From assembly GCF_030272615.1 (NCBI RefSeq), contig NC_081405.1, positions 19,304,547 to 19,368,546 on the forward strand: DNA of 64,000 nt. The letters are read 5' to 3'. The position numbers and the translations under genes are program-made. Source of the DNA: Cryptomeria japonica (taxonomy: Eukaryota; Streptophyta; Pinopsida; Cupressales; Cupressaceae). Shown here one piece after another: positions 45,719-57,725 of the stretch; the stretch's first letter is position 1; the number at the start of each line of letters is the position of its first letter. Below the pieces are notes generated by a model that saw only the letters and a list, made by a program, of their open reading frames with translations, was not told the DNA's origin and did not search any database.

Positions 45719-48700
45719 TTAGTGGATGACTCAGTGTGTTTGATAACAAGTCAGGTTGACCCACTGACAGAACGGAGGAAAACTAACATGAAGGATGACT
45801 GAGAAGGTGACATGTATTGACAAGTTAGTGAACCGGTGAGCAAGCACTGGTAGTATGCCTTGGTCAGTGAATGAATCTAAACTGACTCAGTGGAATGAAC
45901 AAAGGTGGATGCCGACAATGATGACAAGTGTATACTAGGTGGGAAGCATCCAGAGGTCGGTGAAGTGTCCATCAATGTGGTCGGTGATGAGCAGGTCGAC
46001 TTTAAACAAGAAACCCGTAGATCACGGGTCAATGAAAGAAGATGTGCGGCTCGAGGCAGATCAAGATGCAAAAGATTTTTGATGTAAACCAAGCAAGACA
46101 ATCTGATCTTTGTGCTCGTTGGTCGAGGGAAACAACTGAGGGATTAATGGTGAATGACAGAGAAAGACCGAAAACAAGTTGCAAGTTGCTAAATATAGAA
46201 AGCGTATACAAATGTCATAAGAAATGGCGGTGATGTTTGATATATTGCAGATCATCAATCGAGGAGATGAGATCCGATCATATTAGATACATATTGAGTT
46301 GGTGGAGAAAATCCCTAGCGTGCCACCATTTGAACTCTGGTCTTGGCGGGAAAGCCAAGTATAAATATGTAGACCGAAGATGAAAGATGATGATGCTAGA
46401 TGCCAAAAAAGACAGAGTAACTGAGAGAGAAGAGAGTTATTAGAGAGAAGATAGAAAGCATCTAATTGTTGGAGCTGTCTGATAGAAAGGTTGAACCAGT
46501 AGAAGGTTTATCAGAGGTTTTACCAGTAAGGTTAGAGCAACCGGCAAGCTGCCATATAGGATAACAATTGTGTGAATCGGTAAGGGAGATTCAGGAAGAA
46601 CGCTGCTGAAGATGAAGGAGAAAAGAGAGTGTATCGATGGAGGTTATGCAACAGAGAATCAATGCAGAAAGGATATAAACAGAGGGCGGTGAACTGACAG
46701 AGATCTGAGCAGAGAAGAACCTGTAGAGAAGAGTTAAACCAGTGAAGTGTTTAGATTGCAAGTGTTACAAAACTCATTTGTAACAAGGCTACAACTATTG
46801 TTTTGATTTGATCTATTGTATCTCACTGAGTTGGAGCTCGATGCAGGGGTTGGTGCTCTTGGGTTGGTGCCCTAAACTTTGTAATCATGTTTATTTTGAG
46901 GCTAAATTGGAGCAGTAGACTCTAGTAGCATTTCTCACCGAGGTTTTTCCCACATTGGGTTTTCCTTGTATATCTGGTGTTATGTGTTGAGTATCTTTGT
47001 GTGTTTGCATTTGATCACTTTCCTTATCTCACCGGTATATCCTCCTTGTGTCTGATTTGCTAACCGATACCAAGATTTTGGTTTAGAAGGTTTAGATTAT
47101 TGGGAACCACTGATTCACCCCCCTCTCAGTGGTACATTGTGTTCAACAGACATGCAATCTAACAATTTTCCCAAAATGTTCTCTCTAATTAGTGGTCTAG
47201 AAGAATGCATTAGATGGAATCAACTTTGAATTGACATTAAGGGGGGCTCTTTGATATGCATAAATTCCATAAGAACCAAGAGCTCATTAAAATAGAAATT
47301 AAACAAGATGGTCAAGAGGGTTATCTACTTATTGACAAACATGAAATACTTAATTGCTCACATCTATCATGAGGCTAATGTGATGGCCGATGCATTGGCC
47401 AATATCAAAGTGTCAATGAATAATAATATTAGATGTCCCCATCTTTGCACTAATGATATAATAACATCAAAATACTTATGTGGTCAAGGAGTGGCAGATC
47501 TTGAGCACCTACAGATAGTTAGGAGGAAGTGAGAAGTAAGTTGTACATAGTTGGGGTAATAAAGTATTAGGAAAATCATTAAGTCTTATAAATAAGACAA
47601 TTTTTTCTTAGTAGCATTAGGAGATACAAGGATGAACTATATGACAAATTTCTCCATCAAGTACCACTGAGTTAACAACATCATAAGGACAAGTCCTCTA
47701 TGATACTTCTAGTATACCAATTAAGAAGAGCATCTTCATGAAAGAAAAAGTGGATTAAGTCATCAATGGGCAAATGATGAACATTCTTATATGGAGAAGA
47801 CACAAGTGATCATTACACATTAGTCAACATATAAATGGTACACCATTATGGGATAAGAAGATCCATCATATTCATCTAATGGAGAAAACATGTTAAGCAA
47901 CCATTTACTATGAAGTTAATCATTGCATCTCGATCCTACTTAAAGACAAACTACTCAAAAGACTAGAGAAGATAGATAGTCAAGATGAATATCAATATAT
48001 TTACAGATCGACTGTACATGAAGCCAATATAATTGATGACGATTTAAGACTAATGTATAACATTTCAAAGATATCAAATGGAGATCAGGGATCATCAACA
48101 ATGTAGATCGTAGCTTAGTAATCGGTTTACTAAGGCATATGCATTGAAAGAAACTAATGACATCAATGAAGTTTAGAAACCATCTTGTTAAGTATCAATT
48201 AATGATAAAAGACAACTTGATTAATAATCAAAGGGAGAAATTAATTAATAAAATAATTATTCATGGAGATCGATGATGATTAATAAATCAAGGAGTTTGT
48301 TAAGACGATGATTATGCTAATCAATATCATTTGTGTACACAAAAACCGATTTGGTTTTAAAGATGGACTAATTAGATTAAGGTGGGAGTGATTACAAGGT
48401 CAATTGTTTTGCCTTAAGACGAGAACAATTAGAAAGTGATTATGATAAGAAGACTAATTGGTATTCCTTGGATAACAAACCAATTTTTATGAAGCGTTGG
48501 GAAGGAGATGTGTCTCATCAACATGAAGAGGTGCAAACCATTCAAGTTGCAAGATATAAGAAGGCCATTGATCACACTCCATCAATCATTGTTTTGAAAA
48601 CCTTTATCTATTTGTATCCTTTATTGGATCTACTCATAAAGCATCGACCTCTTGGCAAATCTCGGTTGCATAGTTTGAAGGCATTATTTAGAGACAACAC

Positions 48701-48844
48701 CATTGTTACAAGTGCAAATAAACAATATCAGAAACAATGTTTCATCATTATCATTGTTGCAAGAATACATATTCATATTTGAAACAACATAATTCTACAA
48801 CTGATACCATCATATATACATTGCATATATTTAAGAATTGAAAT
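45719..48844. repeat. Segment B, left part
   Basis: Matches segment A from 17,478 on. It carries the 3' part of the solo LTR (45,719-47,148, with intact CA end and GACAT at 47,149-47,153), the LINE RNase H tail (47,154-47,532) and the DUF4283-like frame (48,468-48,782). It stops at the GAAAT target (48,840-48,844) of the gypsy-like element and continues at 61,738. Confidence 0.87.
47154..47532 (+). pseudogene. LINE RNase H tail, copy B
   Basis: Same as 18,915-19,293: DINF-type decayed start then YLIAHIYHEANVMADALANI and an open tail of 74 residues. The G-to-A change in its DIKG stretch replaces the IEGD motif of copy A. Confidence 0.6.
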
Positions 48845-49642
48845 TGTAGACACCCAAAATTGTCCAGTCTAATTAAATAAATATTTTATTTATTTATTTA
48901 ATTATCTAAGCTTAATTCTTCTATTAATTAAATAAATCTTTATTTATTTAATTAATTCATTTATCCTCTTCTAGCCTTATTTCTCATTTAAATAAATACA
49001 TTTATTTATTTAAATTATCCTTTTCCTAAATTAAATAAATATCTTATTTATTTAATTGATCTCACTCCTTCTATTAATTAAATAAATCTTTATTTATTTA
49101 ATTAATTCATTAGCCTTTTCTACCCATGACACATGTCATTTATCTCTTAATTCATACACTACCTACCCCTTTCATTATTTTATTATTTCTTTTACCTACC
49201 CTCTAATCATAGCTGACCTCCTTTTACACCTCTCAATCTTATCCCTCCATTTCATATTGTGTCTTCTATATAAGGAGATGCCTCCTTCATTATCAAACCC
49301 TAATCAATCATCCTAATGACCTAACTACTTGATCAATTGACTACACTACGCTTTTAAACATAGGCGATCCTGCTTGCAACCACATTCTGTTCTTTGTTGA
49401 GCTCTTGTGCACATAAAATCTGAGAGCAAATATATCAAGCAAGATCAATGGAGATAGGAAGAATGGAGATCCAAAACCCTATTGGACATGTGATGGTATA
49501 ATCTTTGTGATTTCATTTGATTTGCATTGTCTTAGGTAATCTTCATATGTTATGGTGGATCTTTGTTGTTGTTAGGCTAGGGTTTTGTGGTTGAATTCAT
49601 TTAGCCTTTCAATATTGTTGTTATCCATTTTCACCATATACA
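48845..49642 (+). repeat. 5' LTR of gypsy-like element
   Basis: 798 bp. The first 290 bases hold five A+T-rich near-palindromes (such as ATTAAATAAATCTTTATTTA and mirror half). TATATAA at 49,267-49,273 is the likely TATA box, followed by 'ggagatgcctcc'. Terminal TG/CA present. Confidence 0.95.
49267..49273 (+). promoter_or_regulatory. TATA box in 5' LTR
   Basis: TATATAA about 420 bp into the LTR, conserved in the 3' LTR, with no other TATA-like box of this form nearby except within the A+T palindromes. It likely sets the start of the genomic RNA. Confidence 0.6.
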
Positions 49643-49645
49643 TTT

Positions 49646-49662
49646 TGGCATGCTCGGTGGGA
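49646..49662 (+). other. Primer binding site, candidate
   Basis: TGGCATGCTCGGTGGGA begins three bases after the LTR end. It starts with the TGG expected opposite a tRNA CCA end. It is not the initiator-Met type used by the copia elements here; the tRNA was not identified. Confidence 0.6.
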
Positions 49663-49754
49663 CTCTTGTCCCTTTTTTTGCATTTAACATCCTTGTGGCA
49701 GATTTTGTGTTTTGAAGTTGCAGATCTGACATTTTCGACAACATTTTGATATTT

Positions 49755-50020
49755 TCGCGTCTGGGTACTATCGGATCACGTTTCTGATTTTCTGGCACGT
49801 CTGCGACATCTGGAACAACGTCTATGTTATCGACAGTATTTTATTTTGCAGATTCCAGAAACCGCGTTTGTGTTCCTAAGGCACGTCTGCAGTGTTTTTA
49901 GCCGCTTCTGTGTCCAGAAGTCGCGTCTGGGTTCTGGAGACGCGTCTGTGTCTCACAGAACCGTGTCTGCGTCGCAAAGTCGCGTCTGTGTCTAAGGTAA
50001 TCGCGTCTGTGTGCACCGGT
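49755..50020 (+). repeat. GCGTCTGTGT-type array, cluster 1 (5' leader)
   Basis: About 11 copies of a motif near [AC]CGCGTCTGTGTC, spaced about 15-25 bases apart and otherwise in unlike sequence, e.g. 'gtcgcgtctgggttc', 'gacgcgtctgtgtctc', 'atcgcgtctgtgtgc'. It lies between the primer site and gag. CpG-rich in an A+T-rich element. Confidence 0.85.
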
Positions 50021-51229
50021 TTCAAATTTTGAGTTATTGATTTAATTTTGGGTTTTGCATTTAAGGTTTCAGATCTGGTTTATTTTGAGCTAACATTTTC
50101 AGATCTAGCTAACGAAATTGGTGCAACTTGTCTTGAAAGCAAAATCGTTTTGTTGAAGGCCCCTATTTTCACAAAGTCTTTTGGATTTAAATTTTACCTA
50201 ACTTGTGTGCTTGCAGGAAGGGGTGATTATTTGAAACAAATCCAAACTACTAACAACTCTTTGTTGCAGGTCCTTGGCAAGGGTTTTTGGATTTTTATTG
50301 TGTGCCTTGTTTTCATAGACTAGCGAACACTTCAATTGGTGCACTAAAATTGAATCATTGTCTTTTGTGTCTTGAGCAATAGGCTCTTTTTGTTTAATCT
50401 TTAGAGGGCCTGTCTTCCTGTGTGGTCATTAGGACTACTAGTGAGAAGAGAATGACCCAAGTGGTAGCGAGGAAAACCCACCTCTTCCGAACCACTATAA
50501 ACAACTGTATTCATAGTGAAAACTATGGATAACGTGTACTGATTAGTTCATACCGACACTATGTTTCCCCATAAACCCGTTTGATCAAATTTATTTGATC
50601 ATTTGTAGGGCGTAACCTCTACCGGCTAGGATCCTTCTGTATTTACAAAGCTGAAAGTGCCGCATGTATGGCCACATGAGTGGATGCCCTTACTAGCACC
50701 TTTTTGTTTTAGAAGCCAAAATCCTTCTAGTTGTTGAGGCAGGAGGTCAGACCTCTAGTAGCAGACCACACACATACAGTTCTTAGTAGAGATACAAAGT
50801 TCGCCACGGGGAGTTTTCGTGGAGACTGATGCTTGGCTGACCTGAGAAGTGAGTGCCGAGGGTGGAGCCAGTGAGGTCAAGCATCTAAGTATTTGCTCTG
50901 AATAGCGTAGCCTCGGGGGTAAAACCCCATGTGGGATCAACGACTATTGTCTTGGCCAACCATAAGAATTGTGCTTGACTTATTTTAAACATTCAAAACA
51001 TTCAAGACCAAACAACAAAACATTGTGTCTTTTGTGTCTTCAAGTGTAAGCAAAACAATTTTACATCAAACAACACACTTTTTTCTTGGAGTCATTTTGA
51101 GTCTAGACACTTGCAAACATTGGGTCTTCATCAACACAGTGTCCTCTTGTCACGAAAAACAGTCAAACAGTCAGATTTGGTCACAACAAAAATGACTTCA
51201 CAAATTGGAAAAAATTGCACAAATTTTGC
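50021..51229. other. Leader between repeat clusters
   Basis: Non-coding leader. One 91-codon frame at 50,048-50,323 follows an ATTTAAGGTTTCAG-like site but has no family likeness. No other feature supported. Confidence 0.35.
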
Positions 51230-51425
51230 AGAAACGCGTTTATGTCTGATATAATAGCGTCTGTGTTGTATAACCACGTCTGTGAAGGGCAGAAACGCGT
51301 TTGTGTTTCCAGAATCAACAGTGCATTTTACAAAAATATCAGAAACACGTCTATGTTAAACAGAACCACGTTTGTGTCAGGGAATCGCATTTGTGAAGTA
51401 TACAGGTGCATCTGTGTTCAAAATT
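51230..51425 (+). repeat. GCGTCTGTGT-type array, cluster 2 (5' leader)
   Basis: About 8 more copies of the same motif, more C-to-T decayed ('aaacgcgtttgtgtttcc', 'accacgtctgtgaag', 'atcgcatttgtgaag'), in the same orientation as cluster 1. Confidence 0.8.
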
Positions 51426-51908
51426 GAAAAACTTGTACAGTCCAGCAAACAAACATAGTCAGTTTCAAAATTTTTGAGCTTCCTAGGTCATTTCTCTAGG
51501 GTTTCATTTAGCATTCAACCTATCTTTGGGTCTCACAAAATCCATCATTTCTTTACACCTTACATTACATTCACATTTGTCTAAACTTGAGTCAAAAGGT
51601 CACCTGCTTGTCCTCATCTTACTTTGTCAACACACTACATACAATAACACTTTGCTAAGTGGTCCCTCATCAAGTTCTATCACCTTTGGGTCTCATTTGG
51701 TCTTACTTAGAGTCAAGGTCAACTTACCTCATCAAAAGAAACTATCCTCTCTTTGGAAGTCACACCTACTCTACTACATACATACTTGGTCTTACACTTT
51801 GGACATTGCAAGTACACTTCAAATTCATTTACATTCCATCCAACTCTTGGTCTTCCATACTTTTTCCATTTTCATCTAGTCTCACACATCTTGGTCAATA
51901 CCTAGTTC

Positions 51909-54127
51909 ATGGTTGAAACCCGTCTTCAAAAATCTAGGAGAGAAACTAAAGAGGCTCAAGAGTCTGCCAACATGAGTGTCTATGAGTATGACAATGAAGT
52001 CTTTTTCAATACTGATCATAACACATTACCTGACATGGATGCCTATAGAAACATTCCAAATGTTGAGAACATGGACACTAAAAACAACAATGATACACAT
52101 AATGATGATATGGACAACTTTTCAGTACATTCAGCAAATGTGGAAGAATCCATTATGGACCCCCGCTTCAATCGACTAATTGAGGAAATAATGAGGAGGG
52201 ATAGACAATACTTCTTACAAATGATGGCACAAAGTGGAGCCAAAATACCTCATGATTTTGATATGTCTCAAATAATGGAAAATCGTCCTTTGCAACAAAC
52301 TCACTCCAACATGGATCAAAGGAGGCCTAATAGTGGAGGCAATAGAGGACCACATATGGTACCGGAATCACCATCATCTTTGTTTCAAAAACCAGAGGTC
52401 CCACATACACATGGTCAAGCATATGATACTCACCTTCATAGACCATTATGGAAGTCTTATGCAGAGAAATATGCTCAATCACATATCAATGCTAAGGATC
52501 AACCACCAAAGCAATTGGATATTCAAAGGCATGCTCAAAATTTGGACACAAGGAAACCCCGTGTCAAATTTGGGGGCAACATATTAGAACATACATGCCT
52601 GTAGAGTATGGTATACATGGACAAAATAGATATTTCATTCCTCAACATGAATCTATACCAAGTGGTCCATATACGCAGCATCACTATAGACCTCCTCCAT
52701 ATGAACATGTGTATGATCAATATCATCCATATATGCAACATGCTCCTCCTCCAATTGGTGCCTCAAGCATGGGGTATGGTCCAAGAAGTCGATCTCCACC
52801 TAAGAGCAATTTGGAGCAACAAATCAGAGACTTACAAAAGAAAATGGAGGACATAAATACACCAAAGACAACATACACAATGAGAGACATATGTCCCTAT
52901 CCATTTGACAAAAGCATTCCAATGCCTCCATTTCCTGCACACTTTGTGATGCCTAAGTTTGATAAGTATAGAGGAAAAGGGGATCCTAAGGCACACATAA
53001 GATAGTTTTTCACAGCTTGCATTGAGGTAGCTTCATAAGAGACATATTTGATGAGATTATTCCCACAAAGCCTAGGTGATCAAGCTATGGAATGGTTCTC
53101 CCAACTTCCACCTGGTATTAAGTCATGGGGTGTCTTAGCAGAGGCTTTTATTCAACATTTCTCTTACAATATAGAGACAGACATATTAGTCACTACTTTA
53201 TGCAACACCAAGCAAAAAGAGGGAGAGTCTTTTGCATCATTTTTACAAAGATGGAGAAATCTAGCCAGCAGATGCTCTTGTGAAATTCCACAAAAACAAA
53301 TGGTAGAGATGTTCACCCAGAATGTTAACAAAGACATTGGCTATGATCTAAGGAAAGCTTGTTTGTCCACCTTCAAGGATGTCATTAAAAAAGGCTTAGC
53401 GACAGAAAAGGTCCTAATTGAACAAGGAGTCATTAAGATATTTAAGGAAAACAAAGATGAATTTAAAGGAAAAGACAAACCAAGAATTTGGATTAAAAAC
53501 AAGAACACAGTCAATGATGGTGTGGTGGATGCCAATATAGTGCGACCCAAATTCATTTTTTCCGGATCAAGCTCTACAAACAATCAGGTGAATACTCAAA
53601 CAAATTCTAAATCACGAAGGAAGTACACTCCATTGGGAGAACCACTTGAGTCATTTTTCAAAAAGCTAGTGGCAAACAAGGTAATCACTATTCCATATTT
53701 TCCCCCATATGAACCAAAGGTTAAACCAAATTGGTGGAATGATGATGAGTATTGTGAATTTCATAAGAGCAAGGGTCATAAGACAAGAAATTGTCATCGA
53801 TTGAAGAACATCATACAAGATCTCATTGATAGAGGTGACATTGAGATTGAGGGACACTCATCCAATCAAGAATATGAGATGTTTAAGGAACCATTCCCAA
53901 AACATGACAAGGGAAAAGCTAAAGCCACAGATGACCAAACCAACTATACTAGAGCAACCTATAACTATGATTCAACTATCAATCACATTTCGATGGACAA
54001 TTACGTCTCTACCATTATCATCAAGGATAAAAACCCTAAGAATTCTACCCGGAGACCCAAGATTGTCCTAAAAGGTGTTGGATCTTCTTCGGAACCTACC
54101 TCTGAATGTAATGTCACAACTCGTTGA
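51909..54127 (+). pseudogene. gypsy-type Gag
   Basis: Starts MVETRLQKSRRETKEAQESA at 51,909. A frame slip near 52,590 moves it to the frame that then runs to 56,020. Early part is Pro/His/Tyr-rich with charged stretches. The retrotransposon gag domain reads QSLGDQAMEWFSQLPPGIKS, FIQHFSYNIETDILVTTL and EGESFASFLQRWRNLASRCS. The knuckle is CEFHKSKGHKTRNC (C-x2-H-x4-H-x4-C), a variant seen in plant gypsy gag. TAG at 53,003, TAA near 53,036 and TGA at 54,125 replace Gln or Arg. Function if intact: particle formation and RNA packing. Confidence 0.83.
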
Positions 54128-56020
54128 GGTAAAATCACTTTGCAAGGTGCTCCAGCCAAAAACACCCCATCTTCATCAACCAAGCTCGAGTATGACCTTG
54201 TAGAACAATTAGGGAAAACACCCGCGCTCATCTCCATTCTTGAGCTCCTACGCATATCCCCCGCACATAAGGCCATTCTTGACAAAATCTTGAGAGACAC
54301 TGCCATTCCTACTGATCTGAACGTGGACCAGTTTCAAGCCATGGTGGGATACCTTTCCATTCCACATTCCCTTACATTCACAAAAGCCGACGACGCCTCC
54401 GTAAGTCAGCCACATAATGCACCACTACACATTGAAGCCTTCATTCACAAACATCGAATCAAACGAGTCCTGATAGATGGAGGAGCTGGTCTAAACATTT
54501 GTACATTGAGCACAATTAAACAATTGGGATATTCTGATAAAGATGTGAATTCTACAAATCAAATCACTATCAAGGCATATGATGATGAAGAGCATTCATC
54601 CAAAGGCATAGTCACCTTACCTCTCAGAGTTGGGCCAGTTACAAAGGATGTGGTTTGTCAAGTCCTAGATCTAGATCTCACATACAACATACTTTTGGGA
54701 TGTCCATGGATTCATGAGATGAGCGCAGTCCCTTCTACATATCATCGATGTATCAAGTTTCCACACAATGGAGTTGAAGTGACTGTCAAAGCGGATCCAA
54801 ATCCATTTATATATTGCAATAATCTGCGACCTAGATCAGAAATAACAATTCCAACCAATCGAGAAGCTGTTCCATCTTCAGCATATGTGGATCCAGAATC
54901 ATTAAAAGCTTCTACGTCAAAACAAACAGAGCTAAAAGAAAAATTCAAGATTAAAGACATGAGATGTGGTGAGTATATCTTTCATGTTGATCAACTCCCA
55001 CTATCTCCTAAGACATTTAGTCGACAAGAACAATCTATAAACAATTTACAAGGAATTGGGTGTGAACCACCTAGTGTTGTGGCTACTGAGTCTGAATGCA
55101 AATCTCCTCCACTGGTGCAAGCAACTCTTGATATCAATAGTCCTAAGAGTGGTTCCAACGAAGAATCTATTGAGCGTATTGCCAGCCCTCTTGAGAACTC
55201 ACATAGCTTTACCATATCATCCACTCATTCCATTTCCTCTCCGCTCCCAGACTTGGATCAACAAGAATTACAAAAGCCCTTACTCATTGGGGATGAAAAA
55301 TCAAGCTTTGAAAAGAAAAATCTAAAAGTCAAAACTAAAGAAAAGTCCTTTAGTCCAAATCAAAATCAAAAGCTATTGGACTCTGCAAAAATCAAGGTCA
55401 AGGATAAAACTCCTATGAAGCAAAAAGAACAAGAGTTGATCTCCCCTAATATCAAAATAACTGGGGGCAAAAGTTCTACAATTTTAAGTCAAAAAGCATA
55501 CTTGTTGATCCTAAGTCTCCATGATGCTATCCTACTTTCACTTCTTTTCACAATCATAAGCCTTCATCACTCATCCACTTGTTCCACACGTCCATTCCCT
55601 TATGGCGATACATCATGGACCTTTAATGGAACTTCCTTGAAGGACTTTGTTGTCAAGGATGCCCAAACTTTTTCAGGTGACACGCATATGGGCCTACGTA
55701 GTCCACACACTAGTAATTCTATCTCAATTCCTTTATCAAGGAAGATAGTCACTCGAGTTACATATCATTCAGTCAAGGAACGTCGTAGCTACAATCACAA
55801 GGTCAAGCCTCACACATTTGAGGTAGGTGATTTGGTTCTCAGAGAAAACCCCAAAAATTAGCAAGACAGAGAGAAGAAGGGCAAGTTTGAACCAAATTGG
55901 CTTGGTCCTTACATCGTTACAACAACATATGGATCTGGGGCATATCAAATCTCAACTATAGAAGGTGAACCTTTGGAGGATCCTATCAACAGCATGCACC
56001 TTCACAGGTTCTACACGTAG
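54128..56020 (+). pseudogene. Aspartic protease joined in frame to integrase C-terminus; RT missing
   Basis: The same frame as gag. Protease: RVLIDGGAGLNICTLSTIKQ (D-G-G, family form D-[TSG]-G) and YNILLGCPWIHEM, the flap and C-terminal motif of gypsy proteases. Then about 300 residues of linker, Ser/Lys-rich, with a hydrophobic run AYLLILSLHDAILLSLLFTI near 55,497. RT, RNase H and the integrase core are absent. At the end KVKPHTFEVGDLVLRENPKN, a TAG at 55,859, then PNWLGPYIVTTTYGSGAYQI and stop TAG at 56,018: the GPY/F-type integrase C-terminal domain. Frame is kept across the deletion. Confidence 0.8.
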
Positions 56021-57725
56021 CTCTTTGGAATATCCTAATTCAAAAAATACAAAAAAATCAAAAATTTTAAAAATACAAAAAAAAAATTCAAAAAATTCAA
56101 AAATACAAAAAAATCTTAAAATATAAAAATTGTTACTTGGTGAAAACCTGGCAAACAGGCACCTTGTGACACAAAAAACATTAAAAAAACCAAAAAAAAA
56201 AGAAGTAAAGAGAAATAATTTCGTCCAACGGTGAAAACCACTTCGGTGGCACCCTGGGCAAGTACCATGGTGAAAACTGGGTCACCAGCGCCATGCGTAG
56301 AGACATTTCTCCTCCCTCCTTCAGGATTCACTTTCATCCTTTCACTTTGCACACACTCACAACCTATTCGTTCATAATAAACTTACCCATTCCCATCATG
56401 GCTTGTTATTGATCTACCCAAGATTGGTTAGCCATTCATAATAAACCTCCCTTTTTCATCTCCCTTTCCATCCATAATAAATCAGATCCTATCTGTGGCT
56501 AAGGCAAATCCTACATCTCATAATGGGTGTGGAATTGAGAACATCACATGTTTTGAGGAGTACAATTTCTTCCAGCTTCCTTCAGTCTATCTGCGCACAA
56601 TCCGCAATAAAGCAACATTTGCATCACAGATCCGCAATAAAGTTTCATCTTCTCCGCAATAAAGTATCAGTTTCATGGATTCAGTCAGTTTCAGATGAGA
56701 CACAACAACAACAATGGGCTGCAACAAATCAAATCTTTCAACAGACTCAGACAACATATGGTTCAGTGCTATCTATCCTCTTTGTGAAAGTAAACATTGT
56801 GACCACAATCAAATAAGACTTATACAAGTGACAAGAGACACTAAATTGGAGGACTACAGTGGATGTTGGTGTCGAGTCTTGGTTTTCTTTTGATTTCATC
56901 TTTTTTGGTGACATGTCTTTTAGCTTTTCCAAGATGTCTCTGACTAGAGATTCTATCTCCAGGATGTCTTTGACTAGAAAGGCGAGGATGGGGTATCGTC
57001 ACCTATTTGTATTAGCTATCTGTGGATTGTCTTTTAGTAATGCTATGACTTGTCCAAGGATATGAGGACACTGTGAGTCTAGTATGAACTAGGGCATTCC
57101 TTGTTTGTGACTATCTTATCTCCATGCAAACAGGTACAATGACTTTCTGGGTCGAACATATGCCTCGATTGTCATAACCTACTTGCCATAATAAAGCTCA
57201 ATGATGATAACACATAAGAAACTCTTTCACTTTCATATCTTCTATCTTTCATCCCCCTTTCTTGATTGACTTCCATTGTCCTTCTCGAGTCCGCGTAGCC
57301 TGCTATCACATGACTGAGTATAATGACACACCAAAAACATTTGCATTTCATGTAGTTGCACCTGCATTACCGCATATAAGCATTTCATACATACATATAG
57401 ATATCACAACTGCATCACATCCTGCACACAACACCTGTTAGCACAATTTACATTTGCATTATCATATTCATTTACATTACATACATTCACATTTGCATCA
57501 TGCATACACATATACAACATAAAAGGAAAAAATATATATTGCATTGTATCATATACATATTTGCATCCATATCATAAGCATCACATAAGAACATCTCATC
57601 ACATAGGTACGTATGCATATAGCTGCCGCAAAGATGAATCATTTCATATATATATATATATATATATATAAAGTGTCATGATACAATGATATCAAAATCA
57701 TATGGCTACAATCACCCGCAGGTGT
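56021..57725. other. 3' non-coding region with A-rich tract and repeated words
   Basis: 56,035-56,215 is A-rich with repeated 'caaaaaaatc' words. Three GGTGAAAAC words lie at about 56,138, 56,230 and 56,270. 57,340-57,600 has many 'catttgcat' words, and a (TA)n run of about 24 bp lies at 57,648-57,671. No gene supported. Confidence 0.5.

Noticed and set aside
46029-46258. Short frames repeated at 17,636-18,018 and 45,877-46,258
   Set aside because: They lie in the solo LTR in both duplicates and differ by frame changes; not genes.
49755-50020. CRISPR-like spaced repeats
   Set aside because: Plant nuclear DNA, repeats too short and degenerate, spacing irregular, no cas genes. It is a retrotransposon leader array.
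54001-54306. Minus-strand frames opposite gag and protease
   Set aside because: Shadows of the plus-strand coding frame, with no own motif.
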